Notes: generated by a model from the letters alone, not told the origin. A stretch of DNA of 64,000 nt from Dinoroseobacter sp. (GCA_030066795.1 JASJAW010000012.1:1-64000), one strand, 5' to 3'; counted from the first letter of the stretch, positions 1 to 9,649 are shown. Program-made: numbers and translations.

Positions 1-742
1 CGATCTGAAGCCGGATAATCTCTTCGACAACGGCTTCGAAGCTCTCTGGCGGCTTGTGGTCTCGCGCTCGCAGGGCTTCCGAGAGCGTGGTATGGCTTTG
101 GCTCAATTCGGGCCTTCTGCGAAGCGTCAGGTATTCCCGCGGAAAGGCCAGGCCGATGCACTCTGTATTGTAGCGGATACTAGTGGGGAGGATGTCCTCG
201 AGCAGACTTGTTGCAAACGGTGGCGGGATGTCCATTTCGATCGCGTCCGGGAACCAATCCGGTCCAGTGAAGTGGCGAACGAGGTTGGTGCAGGACCCGA
301 CTGTGGCAAGGCAGATTTGAGAGTAGTCCGCGTGGTCGGTCGTAGCGAACCGAAACCGACACCACGCTAAGTCGCCAATCAGATCGATGCGAAGTAGGTC
401 ATAGTTGCAAAAGCAGCAAAGCGTCCTGATGAAGCGTTGCAGGCAACCGCCCAGCGTCTCTCCTTCCACGATGTGACGCCCCCATGCGCCGTTGGTGGCG
501 ATGTTGAGGTGTGCGCCGAGCTTTGCGCCAAGGAGAGGGTCACCGGCCTGGCGCGCAGCGCTGCCGAGGAATCTGGCTACTGCAACTTCAGGAACGAAGT
601 AGCCTTCTTGCACCGGTGTGTCCGCCGGCAGCCCGGCATCCGAAAACGACCGGCGAAGTGCGCGCGCGCCAAGTTCACCCGCCACGAATTCGGGCATCCC
701 AACCAGCGCACTTGCGGTGACAAGCGGAACCGTCCCAACCAT
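1..742 (-). CDS. AraC-type transcriptional regulator, partial (C-terminus off window)
   Basis: Reading the minus strand from the ATG at 742 gives an uninterrupted frame of 247 codons that runs off the window edge without a stop. The visible part resembles the N-terminal arabinose-binding-like sensing domain (PF12625 type) of AraC family regulators, for example the segment around residues 80-100 with WGRHIVEGETLGGCLQRF and the later REYLTLRRRPELS. The DNA-binding helix-turn-helix half should lie beyond position 1 and cannot be seen. It is divergently oriented to the DUF1254/DUF1214 cluster, separated by about 250 bases, so a role as its regulator is a reasonable inference. Confidence is good for a regulator of this type and low for its effector. 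Confidence 0.75.
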   Translation of the reverse strand, partial: MVGTVPLVTASALVGMPEFVAGELGARALRRSFSDAGLPADTPVQEGYFVPEVAVARFLGSAARQAGDPLLGAKLGAHLNIATNGAWGRHIVEGETLGGCLQRFIRTLCCFCNYDLLRIDLIGDLAWCRFRFATTDHADYSQICLATVGSCTNLVRHFTGPDWFPDAIEMDIPPPFATSLLEDILPTSIRYNTECIGLAFPREYLTLRRRPELSQSHTTLSEALRARDHKPPESFEAVVEEIIRLQI

Positions 743-792
743 GCTACACCCCTACGTTCTGATCGCGGTGCGTGCATCAGTCTAACGCGGTG

Positions 793-807
793 TGTCATGA
801 AATGACA
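793..807. promoter_or_regulatory. Inverted repeat, candidate operator between regulator and DUF1254 cluster
   Basis: TGTCAT-GAA-ATGACA is a perfect 6-bp inverted repeat with a 3-base centre. It lies in the 249-base divergent intergenic region, about 50 bases upstream of the regulator start and 185 bases before the first DUF1254 gene. The rest of this spacer is AT-rich with no further gene visible. Operator function is inferred from position and symmetry only; AraC proteins more often bind direct repeats. Confidence 0.3.
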
Positions 808-991
808 TATTTCAAATCTTAATCCGGAAGATGCTTAGGCGTACTGTTTTATCAGACTTTTTCAACGCGGATACCGATTTGAACCTCATGATTATTCCCG
901 CGCCACCGCGCTTGCGTTGCGGCAGCCCGTGTTTTGCGGAGGATCCCGACGAGTTCATCGCCCGACACTCTTAGTACCTGGGAGGCACAAA

Positions 992-2050
992 ATGACGTCA
1001 AGATTTAGCATCGTCCTGATCACCAGCGCTCTTTTGATGGGAGGCGCTGCACAAGCTGAACCGGTCGATACGATAGAGTTGTTCTTCGCACCGGACGGCA
1101 AAAAGGTCACCGAAGCGACTTATCCGTCGGCCGAAAGCGCGCGTCAGTACTTGCAAGAGCAAAGCGCGGTTGGTGTGAACAACTTCAATCATCGTCGCGT
1201 ACTTACGCCCACGGACAAGCAGACTGTCGTGCGCATGAACCGCGATACCTACTACTCCTTCGGTGTCGTCGACGTGTCGCAAGGTGCAACGCTGACCCTG
1301 CCCGAAATCCCCGAAGGCAAGTACTTGTCTGGGATGATCATCACCCAGGATCACCGCATCTACCCGATGTTCTATGGTGCCGGCGATCACGAGCTGACCA
1401 CCCATATTGGCGACCACGTCTTTGTCGTCATTCGCCTTGACGCGACCTTCCCGGTGGAAGAGGCGAACGCGATCCAGGACCAGCTACGGATCACCGCGAA
1501 CAGCGCCAAACCGTTCACGGCTGAGCCTGTCGAAGAAGCCTCGTTCAGAGAGGTCGAAGCCGCGCTGAAGGCCAAGATGCCGGGCATTGTGCGGCGCGAT
1601 GGCCAAGACGCTTTGAAAGGGTGCTTCACCTCACCAAACGACGAGTCGAGCAAATTGTTCACCCAGGAAAAGTACGAAGTCTGTTCCGCGATCGGCTGGG
1701 GTGGCGCGCAGTTGATCGACAACATCTACGAGCTTTCGCCCGCATACCCCACGGATGTCTGCCATCAGGCGACCTTCGAAGACCCCGAGAACAAGGCATT
1801 CTGGTCGGTCACCGTCTACAATGCCGCGGGCTTCATGTTCAGCGACTTCGCAAGCTTGAGTTCGGAATCCGCGATACGGAATGACGACGGCACCTATACG
1901 GTGAGCTTCGGGTGCGGACCGGACGCTCTGAACAACATTCCAACGGCAAATGATAGCGGCTTGTTCACCCTGGGCTTTCGGCACTACCGGGTCACCGACA
2001 AGGTCATAAACGGCTACCGCGTCCTTCCGACCTTACGGGCGGTCAACTAG
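992..2050 (+). CDS. Exported DUF1254/DUF1214 family protein, short form (paralogue 1)
   Basis: The start is the ATG at 992, preceded by GGAGG at 981-985; the open frame extends upstream but lacks a signal there. The 352-residue product begins with a Sec signal peptide (cleavage probably after AQA near residue 22). A DUF1254-like segment follows (NRDTYYSFGVVDVS). The C-terminal DUF1214-like beta domain is shown by FWSVTVYNAAGFMF and NDDGTYTVSFG. It is about 130 residues shorter than paralogues 2-6. It most resembles the last cluster member at 11101, sharing the RITANSAKPF/RIVANSAEPV stretch and a Cys just before the DUF1214 core. The family has no established general biochemical function. A periplasmic or secreted location is inferred from the signal peptide. 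Confidence 0.85.
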   Translation: MTSRFSIVLITSALLMGGAAQAEPVDTIELFFAPDGKKVTEATYPSAESARQYLQEQSAVGVNNFNHRRVLTPTDKQTVVRMNRDTYYSFGVVDVSQGATLTLPEIPEGKYLSGMIITQDHRIYPMFYGAGDHELTTHIGDHVFVVIRLDATFPVEEANAIQDQLRITANSAKPFTAEPVEEASFREVEAALKAKMPGIVRRDGQDALKGCFTSPNDESSKLFTQEKYEVCSAIGWGGAQLIDNIYELSPAYPTDVCHQATFEDPENKAFWSVTVYNAAGFMFSDFASLSSESAIRNDDGTYTVSFGCGPDALNNIPTANDSGLFTLGFRHYRVTDKVINGYRVLPTLRAVN

Positions 2051-2182
2051 GGCGCCGCCGGGCTCGGGAACGCCTGATACGACTGTGCGGTGCCGGCGGT
2101 ATGCGCCTGCTCATGAGGGAGATGACACTGGGAACACGGCCTTTGTGGGGGCCGACAGAATTGGCAAAAAGGGGGAAATGAC

Positions 2183-2461
2183 GTGACCGGCTTGGATATT
2201 TTCGCCTGGATCGTTTTGATCGTGCTCGTCGCGACCGCGATCGGAGTGTTCATTTTGCTCGCTATGCTGCCCGGAAAGATCGCGGCACAGCGCGGGCATC
2301 CTCAGAAAGACGCGATCAACGTGGCTGGCTGGCTCGGAGCCTTCTGGGGCGGCGTTTTCTGGCCGATCGTCCTGGTCTGGGCGTTCACCCGATCGCCGTA
2401 CTGGGAGGCTGAACCTCCCGAGGATACCGACGACGCCAGCGAAGCGGGGCAGAGCGCATGA
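2183..2461 (+). CDS. DUF3302 inner-membrane protein (YiaW-like)
   Basis: A 92-residue protein starting at GTG 2183 behind GGGGGAA; the nearby ATG at 2178 is closed at once by TGA. It has two predicted membrane segments (about residues 5-27 and 46-66) joined by a loop with RGHPQKDAINVAGW. This loop closely matches the RNHPHADAIHVAGW region of E. coli YiaW, the DUF3302 type member. The tail is acidic. Its stop overlaps the ATG of the HlyD-type gene (ATGA at 2458), the same pairing as yiaW-yiaV in E. coli, so the two probably form one envelope complex. The function of YiaW itself is not established. Confidence 0.8.
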   Translation: MTGLDIFAWIVLIVLVATAIGVFILLAMLPGKIAAQRGHPQKDAINVAGWLGAFWGGVFWPIVLVWAFTRSPYWEAEPPEDTDDASEAGQSA

Positions 2462-3585
2462 TCGTCTTTCTCACACTGATCTATGTGGTGGTTCTCTTCG
2501 TCTTGGTGAAGATGAAGATACTGCCAAACACAAAGGCGACGTGGCTTTCCACAATTGTCTGGGTCGTCGTGCTGTTCATCTTTCTCTTCATTCCGATGCA
2601 GTGGGGCGCGCCGTCGGGTCCGACGAGGATCGTCTCGCGCGCCGTTCAGGTCGTTCCGAACGTCAGCGGACAGGTCGTCTCGGTTCCCGTCGAGGCGAAC
2701 CGCCCGGTTGCAACAAACGACGTCCTTTTTCAGATCGACCCGGAGCCATTTGAACTTGCCGTGGCACTGGCCGAGGCGTCCTTGGTTCGGGTCGAAACCC
2801 AGGCGCAACAGGATCAGGATGCGTTGGCTTCGGCGCGGGCGCAATTGCGGCAGGCGCAAGCGGCACGACAATTGGCGCAAAACCGCTTCGATGATGACCA
2901 GAAACTCGTAGAGAGCGGGACTATTTCAGAGAACCGTCTGGAACGGCGCGAAGCAGACCTTGAAGCAGCCGTGTCAGCGGTTGAGCAGGCAGAGGCCGCT
3001 GTGTCGCGGGCTGAAACCGAAATCGGCGCAGTGACCAAGGACGGCGTCATCGCAAAGGTTGCCGAGGCAGAGGCGAACCTGGAATTGGCCGTCTGGAACC
3101 TGGAGCAATCGACGGTGCGCGCACCTTCGAACGGGTACGTGACAAACCTCGCGCTGGCGGAAGGCCAACGCGTTACGAATTTGCCGTTCGCACCGTCGAT
3201 GGTGTTTGTGGATACTTCCGAGAAGATCATCGGGGTCGAAATCCACCAGATCTATCTTCGTCATGTCCGCGTCGGACAGCCGGTTGAGATCGCGTTCAAG
3301 ACCACACCCGGCCTTGTCGTCACCGGGACGGTGGAAACCGTCTTTGCCATCGCTTCTCAGGGACAGGCTATTGTGTCCGGAACTGCCATCCAAGCCGGTC
3401 AGACCGTGGCAGAGCCGTTTTTTGTCAGGCTCCGTCTGGACAATGATGAGGACCTTGCGGGTCTCAATCCCGGAACGGCGGGCACAGCCGCTATTTATAC
3501 CGAGAGCGTCGCCGCGACGCATGTCATCCGAAAAGTCATGATCCGGATGGAAGCCATTCTCAACTACCTGAATCCGGCTTTGTGA
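2458..3585 (+). CDS. HlyD/EmrA-family membrane-fusion adaptor (YiaV-like)
   Basis: A 375-residue membrane-fusion protein translationally coupled to the DUF3302 gene. It has two N-terminal hydrophobic segments (about residues 3-20 and 30-46), then the lipoyl-like half motif VVPNVSGQVVSVPVEANRPV. A long Ala/Glu/Gln-rich coiled-coil hairpin follows (about residues 100-215). The second lipoyl half (STVRAPSNGYVTNLALAEGQ) and a beta-barrel region complete it. No ABC or MFS partner sits beside it. The only companions are DUF3302 and DUF1254 genes, so it may span the periplasm in a system involving the DUF1254 products. That link is inference. Confidence 0.85.
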   Translation: MIVFLTLIYVVVLFVLVKMKILPNTKATWLSTIVWVVVLFIFLFIPMQWGAPSGPTRIVSRAVQVVPNVSGQVVSVPVEANRPVATNDVLFQIDPEPFELAVALAEASLVRVETQAQQDQDALASARAQLRQAQAARQLAQNRFDDDQKLVESGTISENRLERREADLEAAVSAVEQAEAAVSRAETEIGAVTKDGVIAKVAEAEANLELAVWNLEQSTVRAPSNGYVTNLALAEGQRVTNLPFAPSMVFVDTSEKIIGVEIHQIYLRHVRVGQPVEIAFKTTPGLVVTGTVETVFAIASQGQAIVSGTAIQAGQTVAEPFFVRLRLDNDEDLAGLNPGTAGTAAIYTESVAATHVIRKVMIRMEAILNYLNPAL

Positions 3586-3661
3586 GCGGCGCATTATTGA
3601 AACGTCCGCAAGAGGACAATCGGCTGAAATCACACACCAAGAGATTGGGAGGTCTACCTTA

Positions 3662-5089
3662 ATGATTCGATTGAAGATTGCGAAAGCGGCGAAGGCGGCT
3701 GTGCTCTGCACGATCATCACTACGACCGCACAGGCAGACACGTTTAATCTTGGCGAAGCCAGTCTGGCTGACCGCATGACCTACCATCGCGCCATCGATG
3801 CTGCGGTCTGGGCCATGCCGTTGATGAACTTCAAGTTCTTCCGGGATGGGCTGGCAGATGTAGGAGTCGGGCCGAACGACATTGGCTACTACTCGGAACT
3901 TCAGGACTGGAAATACCAGACGGCCACGCCGAACAACACGACGCCTTACATATCGGCGTATTGGAACATCGAAGATGGCCCGGTGGTGGTAGAGATCCCG
4001 CCGTCGGCGAAAGGCATCGGCATCTTCGGCACGCTGATGGACGCTTGGCAACGGCCGCTCGATGACGTCGGAGCGGCTGGCCGGGACCGAGGCCGTGGCG
4101 CGCAGTATCTGCTGATCCCGCCCAACTACGATGGCCCGCTCCTGAGAAACGCGTTGATCTACGAGCAGGAGACCCATCACGGCTTCATGATCTTGCGGCC
4201 TATCATGGCGGGCGGTGCCACACCGGAGAACCTGGCCAAGGCCGTTGACCTGACCAAATGGGTCAAGATCTATCCCTTGTCCGAGGCCGATAACCCGCCG
4301 GCAATGACCTATGTCGACCTTTACGGCACGGTGGTCGAGATGACGCCGAAGATGGATGGCGGCATCTATGGCGAGATCCACGAGATGATCAGCGAGGAGG
4401 TCGTGCTCGACCGCGATCTCTCGATGATGGGCATGCTGGCGCACCTTGGTATCAAGCGGGGCGAGACCTTCACGCCGGATGCCCGGTTGCAGGCCATGTT
4501 CGATCAATCTGGGCCAGAGGCGTTGCAATACATGATCGAGCAGTATCACCAGACGCTCACGCCTGTCTTCTACGAGGACAAAATGTGGTCAGTCCTGGTG
4601 CCTCCCGGTGCAGGGGAGACGGAACTCACCTACGAGTGGCCGAGCTATTACGACTATCACGCCCGGGGCGTTCTCTACTACGCGGTCGTCACCAGCGTGA
4701 AGAACTACGGCGATGCCACGTTCTATCTTGGCCTGGCGGAAACGCCGGACGGCCAGTGGCTGGACGGTAGCAAGACCTACAAGCTGGTGATGCCGCCCAA
4801 CGTGCCGGTGCGCGACTTCTGGTCGATCACGACCTACGATCTGGAGACCGCCTCGTACATCCGCGAAGTCGAGCCGAGCAGCATCGACTCCAATCTGGAA
4901 GACGTGGTGAAGAATGCCGATGGTTCTGTGGACATCTACTTCGGACCTCAGGCGCCCGAGGGGAAGGAAAGCAACTGGCTTCCAACGGACCCGAACCGCC
5001 GCTTCTTCCTGCTCTCCCGGTTCTACGGCCCAGAACCAGGCCTGTTCGATAAGAGCTTTGAGCTGAACGATATGGAACTGGTCGAGTGA
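3662..5089 (+). CDS. Exported DUF1254/DUF1214 protein (paralogue 2)
   Basis: A 475-residue protein with a signal peptide (cleavage probably after AQA near residue 25), started at ATG 3662 behind GGGAGG. The N-terminal DUF1254 domain carries NNTTPYISAYWNIEDGPVVVEIPP and the GAQYLLIPPNYDGPL block. The C-terminal DUF1214 domain carries VPVRDFWSITTYDLETASYI, NADGSVDIYFGP, and the ending RFFLLSRFYGPEPGLFDKSF. It follows the HlyD-type gene by 76 bases on the same strand and starts a tight run of like genes. It lacks the FDYQAATQFY opening found in paralogues 3 and 4, and is closer in layout to paralogue 5. Enzymatic role unknown. Confidence 0.85.
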   Translation: MIRLKIAKAAKAAVLCTIITTTAQADTFNLGEASLADRMTYHRAIDAAVWAMPLMNFKFFRDGLADVGVGPNDIGYYSELQDWKYQTATPNNTTPYISAYWNIEDGPVVVEIPPSAKGIGIFGTLMDAWQRPLDDVGAAGRDRGRGAQYLLIPPNYDGPLLRNALIYEQETHHGFMILRPIMAGGATPENLAKAVDLTKWVKIYPLSEADNPPAMTYVDLYGTVVEMTPKMDGGIYGEIHEMISEEVVLDRDLSMMGMLAHLGIKRGETFTPDARLQAMFDQSGPEALQYMIEQYHQTLTPVFYEDKMWSVLVPPGAGETELTYEWPSYYDYHARGVLYYAVVTSVKNYGDATFYLGLAETPDGQWLDGSKTYKLVMPPNVPVRDFWSITTYDLETASYIREVEPSSIDSNLEDVVKNADGSVDIYFGPQAPEGKESNWLPTDPNRRFFLLSRFYGPEPGLFDKSFELNDMELVE

Positions 5090-5116
5090 TCGCACCGACG
5101 ATTGGGAGGAAATGAC

Positions 5117-6577
5117 ATGAAACCGCATTTCGCCGGGACCCGAACCATGAAGATCGTAATGTCCACTGCAGCAGCTCTGGTGCTGTCCACAACGGCACTT
5201 TGGGCGCAAGGCTTCACACCCGAATACGAGGGCGGCTATCCAACGGCAGAGACCGCAGAAGCAGCCTTCGAGGAGTTCGACTATCAAGCCGCGACACAAT
5301 TCTACATCTGGGCCTACGCCTATCTGAATACGCTGGGTGTCGACAAAGGCATGGCGAAATTCGGCGGTAGTCGCTTCGCCAATCACATCTTCAGTGAGCA
5401 GATTCAGCCTCAGCACATCTTTCTGACCGCCAATAGCGAAGTGATCTATTTCGTGTCCCGTGCGATCAATATCGCCGAGGGCCCTGTGGTCTTCGAGATT
5501 CCGGCCCGGAACCGCGGGCATTTCTGGGATTTCGGGATGCGCGCCTTGGGCGACACTGGCGATATCGGTCCTGATGGCGGCAACGGCGGCAAATATCTGA
5601 TAATCGCGCGCGACTACGACGGCCCGATCCCGGAGGGATACACTGTCTACAGGTCCCCCTTCTCGGATTTTGTAATGTATGTCGGCAGAACCTTTCCGGA
5701 AAGTGAGGGCGGCGTTGAAGCGGCCGCGAACCAAGCTGCAACGGCGCGGTGGTATCCGCTGTCGCAAGCAGATGCCCCGCCTGCGCGGGAAACCGTGCTC
5801 ATAGGCAGCATGCCTTTCAGCCAGGACTGGCCGCGGGATGCCGAGGCGTTTGACTGGCTTGGCGAGGTCTTTTCCACGGACAGGGCACCAGCCGAAGGGC
5901 TTGCCCATCTCGGCAACATGCGCCGCCTGGGGTTGACCCCTGGCGAGACCTGGGCGCCAGACGATCGCGCGCGTGCCATCCTCGATCGCGCGGCAGCGAC
6001 CGCCGAGGCCGTGGTTTTGACGATGGCGTTCCAAAGCCGGCTGACCGCGAAAGTCTATCCCGACCGGCAGTGGGAAATTGCTTTTGTCAACAAGGACCCG
6101 CAATTCCTCCCCGGCGGCTATGAGGAGGTCGAAGCCCGCGCAGGCCTCTGGCACCAGATAATCGGAAATTTCATGGAACAGGGATCGTCGGAACCAGGCA
6201 CCGGCCAATTCCCGCTGACCACGTATCGCGACAGCCAAGGCAATTTCCTGAACGGATCCAACACCTACCGTTTGTCGATGCCACCTGCAGTACCCGTTGC
6301 GCAGTTCTGGCAGTTGCCGGTCTATTCGACGACCAACCGGGCTCTGGTCCAGACCGATACCGGGATTGCGACGAAATCTAGCACCGATGCCGACCTGATC
6401 CTCAACACTGACGGGTCCGTAGACATCATTGTCGGACCGAAAGAGCCGGAAGGCGAGGTCAACTGGATCAAGACTAACCCCGGCGAAGGCTGGTTCACGA
6501 TCCTGCGCCTCTATGCGCCCCTCGAGCCGATCCTGAGCCGCGACTGGGTACCGAATGACATCGAACGCCTGAATTGA
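5117..6577 (+). CDS. Exported DUF1254/DUF1214 protein (paralogue 3)
   Basis: A 486-residue protein starting at ATG 5117 with GGGAGGA six bases upstream; a second in-frame ATG at 5150 would also keep the signal peptide (ends ALWAQ). It starts as mature protein with GFTPEYEGGYPTAETAEAAFEEF, almost the same as paralogue 4, which marks the two as a recent tandem duplication. DUF1254 signatures include VFEIPARNRGHFWDFGMR and DIGPDGGNGGKYLIIARDYD. The DUF1214 end has VPVAQFWQLPVYSTTNRALV, NTDGSVDIIVGPKEPEGE and NWIKTNPGEGWFTILRLY. A shortened copy of its signal-peptide junction recurs as debris near 12346-12425. Confidence 0.85.
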   Translation: MKPHFAGTRTMKIVMSTAAALVLSTTALWAQGFTPEYEGGYPTAETAEAAFEEFDYQAATQFYIWAYAYLNTLGVDKGMAKFGGSRFANHIFSEQIQPQHIFLTANSEVIYFVSRAINIAEGPVVFEIPARNRGHFWDFGMRALGDTGDIGPDGGNGGKYLIIARDYDGPIPEGYTVYRSPFSDFVMYVGRTFPESEGGVEAAANQAATARWYPLSQADAPPARETVLIGSMPFSQDWPRDAEAFDWLGEVFSTDRAPAEGLAHLGNMRRLGLTPGETWAPDDRARAILDRAAATAEAVVLTMAFQSRLTAKVYPDRQWEIAFVNKDPQFLPGGYEEVEARAGLWHQIIGNFMEQGSSEPGTGQFPLTTYRDSQGNFLNGSNTYRLSMPPAVPVAQFWQLPVYSTTNRALVQTDTGIATKSSTDADLILNTDGSVDIIVGPKEPEGEVNWIKTNPGEGWFTILRLYAPLEPILSRDWVPNDIERLN

Positions 6578-6594
6578 TTGCAAGGAGGAATGAG

Positions 6595-8034
6595 ATGACC
6601 ATCAGAACTCGGATTTCGGCCACCGCGCTGGCCGCTGCGATATCGTTCGCACCACTATCTGCCTTCGCGTTCGACCCGGTCTATGAAGGCGGCTACCCGA
6701 CCTCTGAAACCGCGGAGGCCGCATTCGAGGAATTCGACTACCAGGCCGCGACGCAGTTCTATGTCTGGGCATATGCCTACCTCAACAGCCTAGGCTTCGA
6801 GAAAGGACTGCTGCGCTTGGGCGGCGACGAGCGCACGATCTTCCTCTTCGACAAGCGGATCCAGCCGAACCAGGGGCTTATCACGCCCAATGACGAAGTG
6901 GTCTATGTGCTGACCCCGTACATCGACCTGTCAAAAGGCCCGGTCGTCCTTGAGGTGCCGCCCCGCGTACGTGGTCACCTGTGGGATCTTGGCATGCGGG
7001 CCTATACCGACTTTGGCGACATTGGCCCGGATCAGGGGCAGGGCGGCAAATACCTCATCTATTCGACGGATTATGAGGGCGAGCTTCCAGACGGGTATTT
7101 CGACGTCGCCATTGAGCATTCAAACCTGATCTCACCGGGAATCCGGGCCTTTCCGGGGACGGAAGGAAGCCTTGACGCAGCGGTGCAACACGGCGCAACG
7201 GTGCGCTGGTATTACCTGTCAGAGGCCGACGCTCCGCCGAAGAACCCGATCTTCCTGATCGGAGACCGGCCCTATTCGCAGGAATGGCCCAAGGACATCG
7301 AAGCCTTTGAGTGGTTGGCCGAGGCCTTCAACCGGGACAAGGTGCCCGCCGCGGGTTTGGCCCATCTGGGCAACATGCGGCGGCTCGGATTCGAAAAGGG
7401 GCAGCCCTTTGCACCGGATGACCGCGCCAAAGCCATCCTTGCCAGAGCGGCAAGCACCGCCGAAGCCATTGCCTTGTCGATGGCGTTTCGGCCACGCGTG
7501 GATCGGATATACGACAATCGCCAATATGTGCCGTTGTTCACCAACATAAGCCCCGCCTTCCTGCTGGAGAGCTATGAGGAGGTCGAGTCGCGAGCGGGCG
7601 GCTGGCATCAACTGGTCGGGAATTTCGTCACACGCGTTCCTGCAAAGCCAGGCACGGGGCAGTTCAATGTGGTTGCCTACAAGGACGCGGACGGCTCGTT
7701 TCTGATCGGGTCCAACACCTACCGCCTGCGGGTTCCGGCGGATGTGCCGGTCACGCAGTTCTGGCAGATCCCCGTCTACGAAGTGGCAACCCGCGCCTTG
7801 ATCAACACGGATCAACAACGCACCTCGCTGTCCAGCACCGATGCGCTTGCCACCAACGACGACGGATCGGTGGACCTGTACTTTGCGCCAGAGCTTCCCG
7901 AGGGCGTCCCGGACTCCAACTGGCTCCAGACGATCCCCGGCGAGGGCTGGTTCACGCTGCCGCGTCTCTACGGCCCATTGGAGCCAATCCTGGACCAGAC
8001 GTGGCGGTGGAATGACTTCGAGAAAGTGAGATGA
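6595..8034 (+). CDS. Exported DUF1254/DUF1214 protein (paralogue 4)
   Basis: A 479-residue protein whose start is ATG 6595, six bases after AAGGAGG; the longer frame begins at a TTG inside the previous gene's end and is unlikely. It has a signal peptide ending SAFAF, then DPVYEGGYPTSETAEAAFEEF, matching paralogue 3 over most of its length. It shows the family blocks VVLEVPPRVRGHLWDLGMRA, DIGPDQGQGGKYLIY, and DDGSVDLYFAPELPEG followed by NWLQTIPGEGWFTLPRLYGP. The stop overlaps the next start (ATGA at 8031), supporting co-translation. Function unknown. Confidence 0.85.
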   Translation: MTIRTRISATALAAAISFAPLSAFAFDPVYEGGYPTSETAEAAFEEFDYQAATQFYVWAYAYLNSLGFEKGLLRLGGDERTIFLFDKRIQPNQGLITPNDEVVYVLTPYIDLSKGPVVLEVPPRVRGHLWDLGMRAYTDFGDIGPDQGQGGKYLIYSTDYEGELPDGYFDVAIEHSNLISPGIRAFPGTEGSLDAAVQHGATVRWYYLSEADAPPKNPIFLIGDRPYSQEWPKDIEAFEWLAEAFNRDKVPAAGLAHLGNMRRLGFEKGQPFAPDDRAKAILARAASTAEAIALSMAFRPRVDRIYDNRQYVPLFTNISPAFLLESYEEVESRAGGWHQLVGNFVTRVPAKPGTGQFNVVAYKDADGSFLIGSNTYRLRVPADVPVTQFWQIPVYEVATRALINTDQQRTSLSSTDALATNDDGSVDLYFAPELPEGVPDSNWLQTIPGEGWFTLPRLYGPLEPILDQTWRWNDFEKVR

Positions 8035-9506
8035 AGCGGCGACGGACAATGGATATGAGCAAACTGACACAGTCAATTCTAGCGATACTTGCAGTGTTTG
8101 TTCTGGGTTCCGTCAGTCAAACGGCATTTGCTCAGAGCGACCTGTCGCGAAAGACAGATCTTACTGAAACCGAGGAGCGGTTGATCTACTCGCGCGCCTA
8201 TGAGGCAACCCTATGGGCGTCTCCCGCACTGGCGCTTTACGCTCAACACGTGGCGAACCAGCGCGACCTCGGTGGCCATCACCTGGATATCATCTACACC
8301 GGCAAGCCGATGGACCATCGCTGGGGCGGCATCACCTACAACAACCAGTCGCCCTATTTCGTCAACCACTTCACGCTCAAAGATGGCCCGGTGGTGCTGG
8401 AGATTCCGCCCGCATCGCCGGAGGCGCGTGTTTTCGGGTCCATCCACGACGCCTGGCAGATCCCGCTCGAGGACTTCGGCCCGGCCGGCGCGGACGAGGG
8501 CAAGGGCGGCAAGTATCTCGTCCTTCCGCCCGGTTACGAAGGCGAGATCCCGGACGGATATATCGTCCTCCGCAGCAATTCCTACGTGCACTTGATTCCC
8601 GGACGCACCATCCCGCGCGACCCGGGGCAGAAGGGCTGGGACGCCGCGGTCGCCTACCTCAAGACAATCAAGCTTTATCTTCTCGCCCATCCGGAACGGC
8701 CCACCACGTTCATACAGGGCGCACAGAAGACGTACGACGCCCAGCCGCAGTTCGACCTCAGCGATTTCCGCCTGCTCCATCGAATTGTGCAGGACGAGCC
8801 GGTTCGGGAGTATGACAAAGCCATGTACGGTATGCTCGCCACAATCGGCATCGAGCGTGGGAAAGAGTTTGAACCTTCCGCTGAAGTTGCTGCCATCCTC
8901 GAACAGGCGGCCAAGGATGCACAGGACTATGCCATCGAGGCCATCCAGTCTGGCGACGCATTCAATACGTTCTGGCAGGACGGCGCCTGGGGCGCATTCA
9001 ATCTCTCGCCGGAATACATCGAAACACTGGGTACTGCCAACTACGACCGGGGTTTGTTTTACGAAGACCGCTACCTCAACCATTTCTATCTTGCAGGCGG
9101 GATTTACCGGCGTTTCGACCCCAGCAAACCCGTTTCGACGGCCTATATGATGACAGCGCGCGACGACGACGGTACGGGCCTCGACGCCTCAAAGACCTAC
9201 AAAATCCGCATCCCGGCGAATCCACCGATCAGAGATTTCTGGTCCATTATCGCCTACGGCAACGAGAGCCGGACGTTTATCGACTCGCCGAGGTTCACGG
9301 TCTCGTCCAACGACGAAGGTCTGAATGTCAACGCGGACGGATCCATCGACCTCTACCTAAGCCCAGAGCCAGTGGCAGGTTATGAGGCCAACACCGTCAT
9401 CACCAACCCGCAGGAAGACGCCTTCCTCATGTTCCGCTTCTACGGCGCCAAACCGGAGCTTTGGGATCGGGAGTGGGTGCTTGGCGATCCGGAGATGGTC
9501 AAATGA
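8031..9506 (+). CDS. Exported DUF1254/DUF1214 protein (paralogue 5)
   Basis: A 491-residue protein, start ATG 8031 overlapping the previous stop; ATGs at 8049 and 8055 are alternatives inside the same signal-peptide region (cleavage probably after TAFAQ near residue 35). Family blocks are NNQSPYFVNHFTLKDGPVVL, GADEGKGGKYLVLPPGYEGE, NPPIRDFWSIIAYGNESRTF, NADGSIDLYLSPEPV and the ending MFRFYGAKPELWDREWVLGD. The 143-base gap that follows contains no gene that can be supported. This protein and paralogue 6 share the GKGGKYL-LPPGYEG form of the central motif. Confidence 0.85.
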   Translation: MKRRRTMDMSKLTQSILAILAVFVLGSVSQTAFAQSDLSRKTDLTETEERLIYSRAYEATLWASPALALYAQHVANQRDLGGHHLDIIYTGKPMDHRWGGITYNNQSPYFVNHFTLKDGPVVLEIPPASPEARVFGSIHDAWQIPLEDFGPAGADEGKGGKYLVLPPGYEGEIPDGYIVLRSNSYVHLIPGRTIPRDPGQKGWDAAVAYLKTIKLYLLAHPERPTTFIQGAQKTYDAQPQFDLSDFRLLHRIVQDEPVREYDKAMYGMLATIGIERGKEFEPSAEVAAILEQAAKDAQDYAIEAIQSGDAFNTFWQDGAWGAFNLSPEYIETLGTANYDRGLFYEDRYLNHFYLAGGIYRRFDPSKPVSTAYMMTARDDDGTGLDASKTYKIRIPANPPIRDFWSIIAYGNESRTFIDSPRFTVSSNDEGLNVNADGSIDLYLSPEPVAGYEANTVITNPQEDAFLMFRFYGAKPELWDREWVLGDPEMVK

Positions 9507-9649
9507 ACAGGAGAAGCGTTGTCAGCCCGGAAAGGCCGGCGGGTCAGGTCAACCGGATCAGACCAAGGATGGTTCGCGCTTCCGCGTCTCTGCGGGCCGC
9601 TTGAGCCCATTCGAATAGCGCATCACGAACATCGAAGGAGGACGATTTC

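Noticed and set aside
4589-6583. 664-residue open frame on the minus strand over the DUF1254 genes
   Set aside because: It lies antisense to two genes with signal peptides, ribosome binding sites and family motifs. Its Arg/His/Val-rich translation has no domain likeness, as is typical of GC-rich antisense frames.
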